Of a stretch of DNA of 64,000 nt, positions 26,701 through 35,437 are shown piece by piece (the stretch's first letter is position 1; each line of letters starts with the position of its first letter). Source of the DNA: Loktanella gaetbuli (GTDB taxonomy: Bacteria; Pseudomonadota; Alphaproteobacteria; Rhodobacterales; Rhodobacteraceae); assembly GCF_020531945.1 (NCBI RefSeq), contig NZ_JAJATZ010000004.1, forward strand, positions 248,001-312,000. Reading direction: 5' to 3'. The notes beneath the pieces were generated by a model, which worked only from the letters and a program-made list of their open reading frames with translations, did not search any database and had not been told where the DNA came from. The position numbers were made by a program, and so were the translations under genes.

Positions 26701-26927
26701 ACGATTGGTTCGCCTCTCTCAGCTACAAGACACGCAAGCGTCTGGCGCTGCTGATCCTGGTACTGGGGTTGCCCGCCTACATCATCGTGGCCGTCAGCGT
26801 TGTGTCATCGCTGGACCGTCCGTCGATCCTGACGGAACTGGCCATCTACGTGGGGTTGGGGGTGTTGTGGGCATTCCCGTTCCGCGCGATTTTCCGCGGT
26901 ATCGGACAGCCTGATCCGGACGAGTGA
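26697..26927 (+). CDS. DUF2842-family small membrane protein
   Basis: A 76-residue protein with two predicted helices (KRLALLILVLGLPAYIIVAVSVV, and ELAIYVGLGVLWAFPFRAIF) and the terminal RxIFRGIG-type motif of DUF2842, an alphaproteobacterial family of unknown function. The start is set by the ATGA overlap with purA. It is followed by a strong bidirectional terminator. No role beyond inner-membrane location can be inferred. Confidence 0.85.
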   Translation: MNDWFASLSYKTRKRLALLILVLGLPAYIIVAVSVVSSLDRPSILTELAIYVGLGVLWAFPFRAIFRGIGQPDPDE

Positions 26928-26994
26928 TCGCCACGGTCCGGTTTGCGGGCGTCGCTCTCTTGGGCGCAAGTGCCGCGCGTTGGTATCGAAATGA

Positions 26995-27024
26995 AAAAGG
27001 CGAAGGGTTGCCCCTTCGCCTTTT
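26995..27024. terminator. Bidirectional Rho-independent terminator
   Basis: AAAAGGCGAAGGG and CCCTTCGCCTTTT form a perfect 13-bp stem with a 4-base loop. A-rich and T-rich flanks on the two sides serve both strands, between the purA-DUF2842 pair and the convergent acidic-protein gene. Confidence 0.92.
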
Positions 27025-27045
27025 GTCGTTTGCGTATGGCCGGTT

Positions 27046-29337
27046 TCAGCCGTTGGCAGCCTTCTGTTCAGGCCGGAACCGGGTGCGGTCTGAAATCTGG
27101 AACCGACCGGCACGGGCCTTTTCGATGCGGCCCTGACGCAGCAGCGTGCCAAAAGAGCGCAGTCCGTCTTCGCGGGTGAATTCCTCTTTGGCGGTTGCTT
27201 GCACCTTTTGCATGATCTGCGGACGCGAGAAGTCTTCGGCACCTTCGACGATCGCGACATAGGCGGCGGCAGCCTCGAGCAGGTCCTGCAACGAGTTGGC
27301 ACCCACGCTTTGCGCGTATTCGGCGAAATCACCGGTGTCCGATGCTTTTGCTGCAGGTGCGGCCACGCGGCGCGGTTGCACCTGTTTTTCGGCTGCATCG
27401 GCGGGGGTGTCGACACGCTGGCTGGCAACCAGTTTCAGTGGTGCGGTGCGGGGACGTTCGGTCCGTGCCGATTCATCGGCCACCGGACGGCGCGGCTTGA
27501 CCGCCTTTTGCAGGTCTTCACGGAAATCGGTTTCCTCGGAGTCCTGCGTCTTGCGCGGCTCGCCCAGCTGGCGCGCGGCCTCGGTCGCTGCCACAGCGGC
27601 CTTGAGATGCGCGATGGCGTCGCGGCGGCGGCTATTTTCAGGGTTTGCCAGTTCCTCTTCGGCCTGGGCGTTGATGCGGGACATCTCGGCCTCTGACGTG
27701 GTGGGCAGGGCATCGCGGGTCACCTGCGGTGCAGCTGCCGTTGCCACCTCGGGTTTGCCGGAGTCTGTCTCGGCGTCGTCCACGGCCGCGTCAGTCTCTG
27801 CGGTCTCTGCGGTCTCTTCGGTGTCGTCGGCGTCAAAGCCGTCGCCGTCTTCATCCTGGGACACGCTGCTCAGTTCTGCCTCGGCTGCTGCTTCTGCCGC
27901 AGCAAGATCACGTTGCAGATCGGCCTCGTCCTCTGGCGAAAGTGACGATTCCAAGGGTGCATCGGTTGGTGCATCTTTTTGATCGGCAGCGATTTCGCGC
28001 GGTTCCGGGTTCATGTCGCGGCGCATCTCGGCAAGGCGCGCGCGCGCGTCCTGCACCGGTGTCGAAACAGGGCCGGTCTTGGCGGGTTCTGCGGCATCAT
28101 CCTGCGGTGCATCCGCGGCGCTGGCGGCCTCTGGGCGGGGCCGGCGTGTGACACGCAGGATCCGGCCACGGCGCGGGGCTGTAGGTGCCTCGACGGGGTC
28201 GGCGGATGCCTCGGTCTGGGAGTCATCGTCTGACTTGGCCGGGGCCGCATCGGGCGCGGCCTTTGCGGTTTGAGGCTGTTCTGCGGTGCTGGCCTCGCGT
28301 GTTTGCGCGATCAGCGACTGAATGATAGCCGCAGCCTCGTCAGCCTCTTGTTCGGCGCGATCGGCCGCAGGGGCCGCAGTCGCAGCCTGTGCCGTGTCGG
28401 CCTTGGGTTCAGGCTTGGCTGGCTGCGCGGCCGCTGCTGGCTCTGCCTTGACGGCCAGTGCGGGCTTCGCGGTTGCCTGCGTCTCTGCCGGTTGTTCGGA
28501 CTTGGGTGCAGGCGTGGCAATGTCCTGCTGCGGTGCGTCCTGCGCGATTTGTGCGGCAACCCGCGCGGTGGCGCTTTCGACGACGGCTGCCTGATCTTCG
28601 ACGGCCGGTGTCTCTGGCGGTCGCAAGCCTGCGCGTTCAAGATTGCGCAGCACCTCTTTGATCTGCGCATCCGTTTCGTCGTCGATGTCGTCCTCTGCCG
28701 CAGCATAGGCTTCGGGGATGGTGACAGTCTCTTCTGCTGTGTCTGCCTTGACCGAGGTTGCGGCGTCGTCGGGGGCTACGCTGGCAGCGGCGTCCGGATT
28801 GGCTGCGACAGGCGCATCATCGTCCGCGAGCGATGCGGTATCATCTGCAATGGGCGCGGGCGCACTTGGGGTTTCGCGCTCTTCCAGATCCTCGACGAAG
28901 GCTGTGTCGGCGCGGCTGCCCACGACCGAACGGATGCGCTTGAGCTTGTCAGCGACGCTTTCGGAATCGGGGTGACGTTCCGCCTTGGGCTGTGACTGTG
29001 CGACCGGTGCCTCTGCGGGGGGCTGCTGGGCCGGTGGCATGGCAGGGCGCGTGTCGGGGTCGGCGAGGGCTTGCGGTGCGGGGTCGGACGCGCGCAAGAC
29101 GATGCCAGCATCGGACGTGCGCGCCTCGACCCTGCGGGAAATCTCGCGTTCGGCGATCCGGGTCAGCATCTCCGTATCCGGTGTCGGCGGCTCCGCCCCG
29201 AAATAACGGTCACCCGCAGCCAGGTCCCGGAAATATTCGGCGATCGCCTTCATCGTGGAAAAGGAATCGTCGAATCCTTCCAGGGTGCATGAGAAGGTGC
29301 CGTAGGAGACGGTGAGAATCTTGCTCGATTCAACCAT
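27046..29337 (-). CDS. Large acidic low-complexity protein with conserved ends, function unknown
   Basis: A 763-residue protein. Residues 1-70 look folded and begin MVESSKILTVSYGTFSC, followed by a segment containing MKAIAEYFRDLA. Residues about 85-640 are an Ala/Glu/Asp/Pro-rich, repeat-like and probably disordered linker. The last about 100 residues are again ordered (SVGANSLQDLLEAAAAYVAI, then FSRPQIMQKV and FGTLLRQGRIEKAR), resembling a small winged-helix or helical domain. I recall close homologues in Roseobacter genomes carrying labels such as chemotaxis protein, which the sequence does not support: no HPt, kinase or CheW motif is visible. The start is supported by GAGGGAC. Its high acidity suggests a scaffold. 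Confidence 0.8.
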   Translation of the reverse strand: MVESSKILTVSYGTFSCTLEGFDDSFSTMKAIAEYFRDLAAGDRYFGAEPPTPDTEMLTRIAEREISRRVEARTSDAGIVLRASDPAPQALADPDTRPAMPPAQQPPAEAPVAQSQPKAERHPDSESVADKLKRIRSVVGSRADTAFVEDLEERETPSAPAPIADDTASLADDDAPVAANPDAAASVAPDDAATSVKADTAEETVTIPEAYAAAEDDIDDETDAQIKEVLRNLERAGLRPPETPAVEDQAAVVESATARVAAQIAQDAPQQDIATPAPKSEQPAETQATAKPALAVKAEPAAAAQPAKPEPKADTAQAATAAPAADRAEQEADEAAAIIQSLIAQTREASTAEQPQTAKAAPDAAPAKSDDDSQTEASADPVEAPTAPRRGRILRVTRRPRPEAASAADAPQDDAAEPAKTGPVSTPVQDARARLAEMRRDMNPEPREIAADQKDAPTDAPLESSLSPEDEADLQRDLAAAEAAAEAELSSVSQDEDGDGFDADDTEETAETAETDAAVDDAETDSGKPEVATAAAPQVTRDALPTTSEAEMSRINAQAEEELANPENSRRRDAIAHLKAAVAATEAARQLGEPRKTQDSEETDFREDLQKAVKPRRPVADESARTERPRTAPLKLVASQRVDTPADAAEKQVQPRRVAAPAAKASDTGDFAEYAQSVGANSLQDLLEAAAAYVAIVEGAEDFSRPQIMQKVQATAKEEFTREDGLRSFGTLLRQGRIEKARAGRFQISDRTRFRPEQKAANG

Positions 29338-29448
29338 GGTGTCCCTCGCTTTCTTTCAAAATCAATTACCCTCGTTTACCACGAATTGGTTCGCAAACCG
29401 GAACAGGCTGGCGGTGCTGTCTGGTTGATTTTGGGGCGCTTTTGAGGA

Positions 29449-30138
29449 ATGTCGCAAAATATGAAACAATCCCCACTGCAAAAACCGATTGTTGCCAGTT
29501 CCGAACCGATCACCTTGATAGGTGGCGCGGACATTGCCGACGAAACCCTTAACATGTGCCTAAGGGTCGCGCCAAGTGTCGTCGCAGCCGATGGGGGCGC
29601 TGATCGCCTTGTTGTGACGGGCATCGCGCCTTTGGCGGTGATCGGTGACATGGACAGTCTGTCAGCGCAGGCGCGTGCGATGCACAGGGATCTCATCCAT
29701 GCGGTGACGGAACAGGACACCACCGATTTCGAAAAATGCCTGACGCGGATCACAGCGCCCCTGGTTCTGGCAGCAGGGTTTCTGGGCGCACGGCTGGATC
29801 ACACGCTGGCAACATTGGCAACACTGGCGCGGCTGCGCGCGCATCACGTCGTTCTGGTGTCCGACAGCGAGGTCTGCATCTTGGCGCGGCAAGGGCGCAG
29901 CCGCATTGCGGTGACACCTCAGACACGTGTCGCAGTCATGCCATTAGGGGCCGCGACGGTCAGGTCGGCTGGGTTGGTCTGGAACATGGACGCGCACAGC
30001 CTAGCACCTGACGGGGTGGTCAGCAGTTCGAACAGGGCGCAGGCAGACCATGTGACACTGGATGTGGCCGGGCCTGTCCTGATCACGCTGGAGCGGTCGG
30101 AATTGCCCGGCGCGCTAGATTACGCTCTCGGACGATGA
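29449..30138 (+). CDS. thiN: Thiamine pyrophosphokinase
   Basis: Transfers pyrophosphate from ATP to thiamine to make the cofactor TPP. The 229-residue protein has the catalytic-domain phrases AADGGADRL, VIGDMDSL and EQDTTDFEKCL, then GFLGARLDHTLA. These are the substrate and Mg-binding motifs of the family. The start is ambiguous: ATG here directly abuts GAGGA, while a second ATG four codons later has a longer, better-spaced site. Its 3' end overlaps the convergent EamA transporter gene by 56 bases. No TPP riboswitch is seen. Confidence 0.92.
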   Translation: MSQNMKQSPLQKPIVASSEPITLIGGADIADETLNMCLRVAPSVVAADGGADRLVVTGIAPLAVIGDMDSLSAQARAMHRDLIHAVTEQDTTDFEKCLTRITAPLVLAAGFLGARLDHTLATLATLARLRAHHVVLVSDSEVCILARQGRSRIAVTPQTRVAVMPLGAATVRSAGLVWNMDAHSLAPDGVVSSSNRAQADHVTLDVAGPVLITLERSELPGALDYALGR

Positions 30139-30988
30139 CATAGAGGCCCGCGGCGACAGTGACGACGATGCCACAGGCCGCAAGGCCGTTGGGCAGGTCG
30201 CCGAACATGGCCCAGCCGATGACCGTTCCAAATGGAATTTCGAGGTATTGCATCGGGGCGAGTGTTGACGCCGGGGCGCAGCGCAGACTCCATGTCATCA
30301 GCAGATGTGCCGCCGTGCCGACCAGCCCCATCAATACGACGAGCCACAGCGCGCCGGTGCCGGGCAGCGCGAAACTGGCCTGCGGGCCAGGCAGCACCAG
30401 CAGGCCGATCGACACCAGTAACGTGGCCTGCAATCCGCCAATCGCCTGGAGCCTGATCGGGTCGATGCGTCCTGACAGCGACCGTGTGACCAGCATGAAC
30501 AGCGCGAATGTGACCGCCACCCCCAGTGGCAAGAGCGCAGGCAGGCCGACATCGACGAAATTCGGCTGGATCACGAGCAGGGTTCCGGCAAACCCGACCG
30601 CGCAGGCGATCATGCGCTGCGGGCCCACCTGTTCGTCCATGAAAATGCGCCCCAGCAACAGCAGGATGAACGGCATGACAAAAGCGATGGCCAGTGCATC
30701 AGCCAACGGCAGATAGCGCAGTGATGCGAACATCATCGTCATGCCGGCGATGTGCAGGGTGCTGCGCAGCCAGACCAGACGCCTTGTTTCATGTGGCGCG
30801 CGTAGATCTTGCCCGCGTGCCAGAACCAATGGCACCAGCACCGCGGCCTGTATCGCGAACCGGGCCAGCACCAGCGTCCCCAGCACGACGGCACCGCCCA
30901 AGAGTTTTGCCATGCCATCGCCCAACGGGGCGAGGACGCAGAATCCGAGCATCAACAGGATGCCGGTAAAGGGGCGGTCATTTGGCAT
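30083..30988 (-). CDS. EamA/DMT-family transporter
   Basis: A 301-residue inner-membrane protein with ten predicted helices in two EamA repeats. The first runs from ILLMLGFCVLAPLGDGMAKLL to the LADALAIAFVMPFILLLLGRIFMDEQVG signature. The second ends with APMQYLEIPFGTVIGWAMFGDLP. These end-of-repeat phrases (h-h-P-h-h-x-x-h-h-g-x-x-h-h-x-E/D) are typical. The substrate is unknown. The C-terminal basic tail (RERNLARRAIPTAPA) is encoded opposite the end of thiN. Confidence 0.88.
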   Translation of the reverse strand: MPNDRPFTGILLMLGFCVLAPLGDGMAKLLGGAVVLGTLVLARFAIQAAVLVPLVLARGQDLRAPHETRRLVWLRSTLHIAGMTMMFASLRYLPLADALAIAFVMPFILLLLGRIFMDEQVGPQRMIACAVGFAGTLLVIQPNFVDVGLPALLPLGVAVTFALFMLVTRSLSGRIDPIRLQAIGGLQATLLVSIGLLVLPGPQASFALPGTGALWLVVLMGLVGTAAHLLMTWSLRCAPASTLAPMQYLEIPFGTVIGWAMFGDLPNGLAACGIVVTVAAGLYVIVRERNLARRAIPTAPA

Positions 30989-31024
30989 GTCGCAGCCTAG
31001 GCGCGGGAACAGACCTGCGCAATA

Positions 31025-31699
31025 TCAGGTGGCGGACCCTTCGGGCGGATTGGCCAGACGCGGTGCGGAAAACGGAGTGTCCCCCAGACCTTCGGCCTGG
31101 GCCGCGCGGCGGGCATGGGCGCTGACCTCGCATTGCCGCGCGAGGTCGTGCAGCCGCGGGTAGTCGGTCAGTGTGAACCAGCCTGCGTTGTCACCATACA
31201 GGGACGTCCAGCGCAGCATGGGTGCAAGGTAGCAGTGATGGACCGGGTGCAGCGTCGTAGCATGGCGGTCCAGCAGGTGCAGGTGGCTGGACAGCCGCCT
31301 CTGCATGGCGGCCCTGAAATCGTCTGGCGCATCGGGCATGTATTGCGCGGGATAGAATGTCATGCGCAGGGTTGGATGCAATGTGTTGGCCAGCCACAGC
31401 AGCCACGACAGGGCGGCAGCCTCTCCGGTTGTGGCGGGGGCGGGCATCAGCTGGCCGGGATACCGGTTTGCCAGCCAGATCAGGATGGCGGCTGTCTCGA
31501 ACACCGGACCGTCGTCGGTTTCCAGCACCGGGATAAGGCCAGCTGGGTTCAGCGCGCGATAGGCGGCACTGTCCTGCGCACGGCTGGCGCGGTCCACCAG
31601 AACGGTCTGATAGGGGATGTCCAGCAGTTCGCAGGCCAACCGGATGCACAAGGAGGCATTGTCGGGCGCATAGTGCAGTCGCAGAGGTTGGTGTGTCAT
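31025..31699 (-). CDS. Glutathione S-transferase family protein
   Basis: A 224-residue protein. The N-terminal thioredoxin-like domain has PLRLHYAPDNASLCIRLACELL, where Ser/Cys after the first strand is the glutathione-activating position, then NPAGLIPVLETDDG (cis-Pro) and the ETAAILIWLANRYP substrate loop. An all-helical C-terminal domain follows. Cytoplasmic conjugation, reduction or isomerisation is possible; the class is not assignable. The frame stays open upstream across rpiA, but that is antisense shadow; the start MTHQPL fits the domain boundary. It is divergent from rpiA. Confidence 0.88.
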   Translation of the reverse strand: MTHQPLRLHYAPDNASLCIRLACELLDIPYQTVLVDRASRAQDSAAYRALNPAGLIPVLETDDGPVFETAAILIWLANRYPGQLMPAPATTGEAAALSWLLWLANTLHPTLRMTFYPAQYMPDAPDDFRAAMQRRLSSHLHLLDRHATTLHPVHHCYLAPMLRWTSLYGDNAGWFTLTDYPRLHDLARQCEVSAHARRAAQAEGLGDTPFSAPRLANPPEGSAT

Positions 31700-31834
31700 T
31701 TCGCATGTCTGCGCTGCCTTGTTGCGCGCGTCCAGCGGGTTTGCGGGCCAATTCGCCGCGTCGCCGTGTGATCTGACTGTCCAAGGGCCGCCCGCCCGGC
31801 CTATAAAGCGGCGAGTCGTCACAGGAGCTGCCCC

Positions 31835-32623
31835 ATGTCCGCCAATATGTCCCCCATCGACAAAGCGAAATTCGTCGCCGCAAAACGCGCCTGCGATTAC
31901 GTGCAGGACGGCATGAAGCTGGGACTGGGAACAGGATCGACCGCCGCATGGCTGGTGCGATGTCTGGGCGAAATGGTGCGAGACAACGGCCTCAAGATCA
32001 AGGGCGTGCCGACCTCCAGCCGGACGGCGGAACTGGCCCGTCAGGTCGGGATCGAGGTGATTTCGCTGGACGAGGCGAAATGGCTGGATTTGACCATCGA
32101 CGGGGCGGACGAATACGACCACGACCTCAACCTGATCAAGGGCGGCGGCGGTGCGCTGTTGCAGGAAAAGATCGTGGCCACGGCGTCCGACCAGATGATC
32201 GTCATCACCGACGGGTCCAAGCGGGTTGAATCGCTGGGGAACTTTCCGCTGCCGGTCGAGGTGATCCCCTTTGGCTGGCAGACCAGCAAGGCGCTGATCG
32301 AAGAGGTGCTGGTGGGCATGGATGTGCTGGGCACCACCGCCAGTCTGCGCATGAACGCAGATGCGCCCTATGTCACCGACGAGGGGAACCATATCCTGGA
32401 CCTGCATCTGAACCGGATCGGCAACGCGCGACAGCTCAGCCTTGTGCTGAACCAGATCCCGGGGGTCGTTGAAAACGGCCTGTTCATCGACATCTGCGAT
32501 ATCGTCGTGACGGGCTATGGCGATGGCCGGGTCGAGGTGCAGGACATCAACAATGGCGAACACGACGAAACCCGTTACGATTTTCTGGATGACGACAACC
32601 TGTTCGCCGATCTGGGCGACTGA
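31835..32623 (+). CDS. rpiA: Ribose-5-phosphate isomerase A
   Basis: Interconverts ribose-5-phosphate and ribulose-5-phosphate in the pentose phosphate pathway. The 262 residues contain GLGTGSTAAWLV (phosphate loop), TSSRTAELA, LTIDGADEYD (with the catalytic Asp) and KGGGGALLQEKIVA (with the catalytic Glu and Lys). AGGAG sits seven bases before the ATG. It may be co-transcribed with glutathione reductase about 100 bases downstream; linking NADPH supply and use is inference. Confidence 0.97.
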   Translation: MSANMSPIDKAKFVAAKRACDYVQDGMKLGLGTGSTAAWLVRCLGEMVRDNGLKIKGVPTSSRTAELARQVGIEVISLDEAKWLDLTIDGADEYDHDLNLIKGGGGALLQEKIVATASDQMIVITDGSKRVESLGNFPLPVEVIPFGWQTSKALIEEVLVGMDVLGTTASLRMNADAPYVTDEGNHILDLHLNRIGNARQLSLVLNQIPGVVENGLFIDICDIVVTGYGDGRVEVQDINNGEHDETRYDFLDDDNLFADLGD

Positions 32624-32729
32624 GGCACCCGGTCTGTCGCAGCACTTGGGGCGGATGGCCCGATGTGGCGTTGTCCTCAGGCGGGCTTCGCCCTAGGTTG
32701 CGGACGAATTGAAGAGAGGGTGCGCGACC

Positions 32730-34202
32730 ATGGCTGATTACGATTTTGACCTGTTTGTCATCGGTGGCGGGTCAGGCGGGGTGCGTGCGGCGCGCATGGC
32801 GGCGCAGACCGGCGCGCGGGTGGCCCTGGCCGAGGAATCGCGTCTGGGCGGTACATGCGTCATCCGTGGCTGTGTCCCGAAAAAACTGATGGTCTTTGCG
32901 TCCAAAGGGGCGGCGCAGGTGTCGGATGCGCAGAAATTCGGCTGGGACGCGACCATCGGCGATTTCGACTGGGGCCGTTTCCACCCCAAGCTGACGGCTG
33001 AACTGGAGCGGCTCGAGGGGGTCTATCGCAAGCTGCTGGATGGCTCGGGCGTCAAGATCTATGACAGTCGCGCGACGGTGGACGGCCCGCATACGGTTAA
33101 ACTCGCCAACAACCAAACCGTGTCGGCCAAACACATCCTGATTGCAGTCGGAGGCCATCCGGTGCGCCCGCCGCTGGAAAACGCGGAATTGGGGCTTGTC
33201 AGCAATGATGTGTTCCTGTTGGAAAAACTGCCCAAATCCGTCCTGATCGTGGGTGGCGGATATATTGCCTGCGAATTTGCCTGCATCCTGCGCAATTTCG
33301 GGGTCGAGGTCACGATCTACGCGCGTGGTGCGCAAATCCTCAAAGGGTTCGACGACGAGGCGCGCGGTCTTTTGTCGGAATCCATGAAGCAATGCGGCAT
33401 CGACATTCACATGGGCACCAGCGTGCAGGAAATGTGCCCGGCCGATCAGGCCCCCAAAGGGCCGCGTCCGACCGGATCTGATGCCACGATGGGCGAACCC
33501 GCAGGAGAGCGTCGTTCGCTGGCCACCAACGACAAGAGCATCACCGATCCCCGTGCCGCTGGCCCGATCTGGACCAAGGCGACGACAGGGGTGGAGCAGG
33601 TGTTCGATCATGTGATCTTTGCCACGGGGCGCGCACCGTCGACGGATGGGCTGGGGCTGGATGATGTCGGGGTCAAGCTGGAACGCAACGGGGCGATTGC
33701 CGTTGATGAATACAGCCAGACCAATATCCCGTCGATCTATGCCATCGGTGATGTGACCGACCGCGTGGCACTGACACCCGTGGCGATCCGCGAGGGCATG
33801 GCGTTTGTGGATACGGTGTTCAAGGGTACGCCGACACCGGTCGATCACAACCTGATCGCCTCTGCCGTGTTTACCCAGCCCGAACTGGGCACCGTTGGCC
33901 TGACCGAGGATGATGCGGCCCGCAACGGTCCGATCGAGGTCTATTCGACCAGTTTCCGCCCGATGAACCAGGCATTCATCGACGGCACGTCCCGCGTGTT
34001 GATGAAACTTATCGTCTGCGCTGAAACGCGCAAGGTTCTGGGCTGTCACATCGTCGCACCGGATGCGGGTGAATTGATCCAGATGGTCGGCATCGCGGTC
34101 AAGATGGGCGCTACAAAAGAGGACTTTGACCGCACTTGCGCCGTGCATCCGACCATTTCCGAGGAACTGGTGACCATGCGCGAACCGGTGCGGACAACTT
34201 GA
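32730..34202 (+). CDS. gor: Glutathione-disulfide reductase with an internal insertion
   Basis: An NADPH-dependent flavoenzyme that regenerates reduced glutathione. FAD-binding GGGSGGVRAARMAA near residue 12, redox pair GGTCVIRGCVPKK (two Cys), NADPH site VGGGYIACEFA, FAD phrase YAIGDVTDR and C-terminal HPTISEE with the catalytic His are all present. The length is 490, about 40 more than usual. The excess lies between residues about 236 and 279, a hydrophilic Pro/Arg/Asp-rich stretch where the family has a short turn before the KATTGVEQVFDHVIFATGR strand. The active sites are unaffected. The start MADYDFD follows GAGAGGG. Confidence 0.94.
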   Translation: MADYDFDLFVIGGGSGGVRAARMAAQTGARVALAEESRLGGTCVIRGCVPKKLMVFASKGAAQVSDAQKFGWDATIGDFDWGRFHPKLTAELERLEGVYRKLLDGSGVKIYDSRATVDGPHTVKLANNQTVSAKHILIAVGGHPVRPPLENAELGLVSNDVFLLEKLPKSVLIVGGGYIACEFACILRNFGVEVTIYARGAQILKGFDDEARGLLSESMKQCGIDIHMGTSVQEMCPADQAPKGPRPTGSDATMGEPAGERRSLATNDKSITDPRAAGPIWTKATTGVEQVFDHVIFATGRAPSTDGLGLDDVGVKLERNGAIAVDEYSQTNIPSIYAIGDVTDRVALTPVAIREGMAFVDTVFKGTPTPVDHNLIASAVFTQPELGTVGLTEDDAARNGPIEVYSTSFRPMNQAFIDGTSRVLMKLIVCAETRKVLGCHIVAPDAGELIQMVGIAVKMGATKEDFDRTCAVHPTISEELVTMREPVRTT

Positions 34203-34276
34203 ACCGGTCGGGCTGAACGCCCACTTTAGTCATAAGGCCCCGATGCGGGCATCAAACAGAGGAAGACCTACACACG

Positions 34277-35437
34277 ATGGCAGGCAATACCGGAGGCCCC
34301 TGGGGGGGTGGCGGCGATAACGGAAACCGTGGCAACGGGGCAAACGGCGGCGGCAACGAGCCGCCACGCCCGCCACGCAGGCCGGGTGAGGGGCCGCAAA
34401 TCCCCGAAATCGATCAACTGGTAAACAAGGGCCGTGAACAGCTGCGCGTCCTGATGGGCGGCAAAGGCGGCGGCACAGGGTCCGGTGGGTCCGGCGGCGG
34501 CGGGCCGGCTTTTACTCGCGGCACCATCGGTCTGGGCGTCATCGGTGCAGTGATCCTGTGGGGGATGGCATCGTTTTACACCGTGCGCCCCGAAGAACAG
34601 GCGGTCGAGCTGATGCTGGGTGATTATCTGTCGACCAACGGCCCGGGTCTGAACTTTGCCCCCTGGCCGATCGTGACCCGTGAAGTGTTGCAGGTCACGT
34701 CCGAGCGGAGCATCGACATTGGCACCAGCCAATCCGGCATGGACGCGGGCCTGATGCTGACCGGCGACGAGAACATCGTCGACATCGATTTCCAGGTCGT
34801 CTGGAACATCATCGACCCGCAGGAATACCTGTTCAACCTGGCCGATCCGCCGCAGACAATCGAGGCCGTTTCGGAATCCGTGATGCGCGAGATCATCGCA
34901 CAGAGCAATCTGGCACCGATCCTGAACCGGGACCGTGGTGCCATTGCAGACCGTCTGCGCAGCGAAATTCAAAGCACGCTGGACAGCTATAATTCCGGTG
35001 TGAACATCGTCCGTGTCAACTTTGACAAGGCCGATCCGCCAGAGCCGGTGATCGCGTCATTCCGCGCGGTGCAGGACGCCGAACAGGAACGCGACAGGCT
35101 GACGAACGTGGCCGACGCCTATGCCAACCGCGTGGTTGCAGAAGCGCGCGGTGAGGCCGCCCAGACACTGGAGCAGGCCGAAGCCTATCGCGCACGCGTG
35201 GTGAACGAGGCATCGGGTGAGGCGTCACGCTTTACCGCCGTTCTGGACGAATTCAGCAAGGCACCCGAGGTTACGCGTAAGCGTATCTATCTGGAAACGA
35301 TGGAAAATGTCCTGAGTGGAATGGATATCATCCTGCTGGATGAACAAGGCGGCGGTAGCAACGGTGTCGTGCCGTATCTGCCACTGAACGAGCTGGGCAA
35401 CCGCGCCCCGCGCACGACCACCGGAGGGACGAACTGA
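34277..35437 (+). CDS. hflK: FtsH protease regulator HflK
   Basis: A 386-residue SPFH/prohibitin-type inner-membrane protein that forms the HflKC cage around the FtsH protease. The N-terminal about 75 residues are a Gly/Asn/Pro-rich cytoplasmic tail, followed by one membrane helix (GTIGLGVIGAVILWGMASFY). The SPFH domain runs from VRPEEQAVELMLG through the DADVV-equivalent DIDFQVVWNI. A coiled coil (DAEQERDRLTNVADAYANRVV) follows. The stop overlaps the hflC start by one base (TGATG), as expected for subunits made together. Confidence 0.97.
   Translation: MAGNTGGPWGGGGDNGNRGNGANGGGNEPPRPPRRPGEGPQIPEIDQLVNKGREQLRVLMGGKGGGTGSGGSGGGGPAFTRGTIGLGVIGAVILWGMASFYTVRPEEQAVELMLGDYLSTNGPGLNFAPWPIVTREVLQVTSERSIDIGTSQSGMDAGLMLTGDENIVDIDFQVVWNIIDPQEYLFNLADPPQTIEAVSESVMREIIAQSNLAPILNRDRGAIADRLRSEIQSTLDSYNSGVNIVRVNFDKADPPEPVIASFRAVQDAEQERDRLTNVADAYANRVVAEARGEAAQTLEQAEAYRARVVNEASGEASRFTAVLDEFSKAPEVTRKRIYLETMENVLSGMDIILLDEQGGGSNGVVPYLPLNELGNRAPRTTTGGTN

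Noticed and set aside
31700..32563. N-terminal extension of the GST frame across rpiA
   Set aside because: It lies opposite rpiA, which is certain; the GST domain begins at 31699.
32772..34148. 458-codon minus-strand frame opposite gor
   Set aside because: Antisense shadow; glutathione reductase motifs are all on the plus strand.
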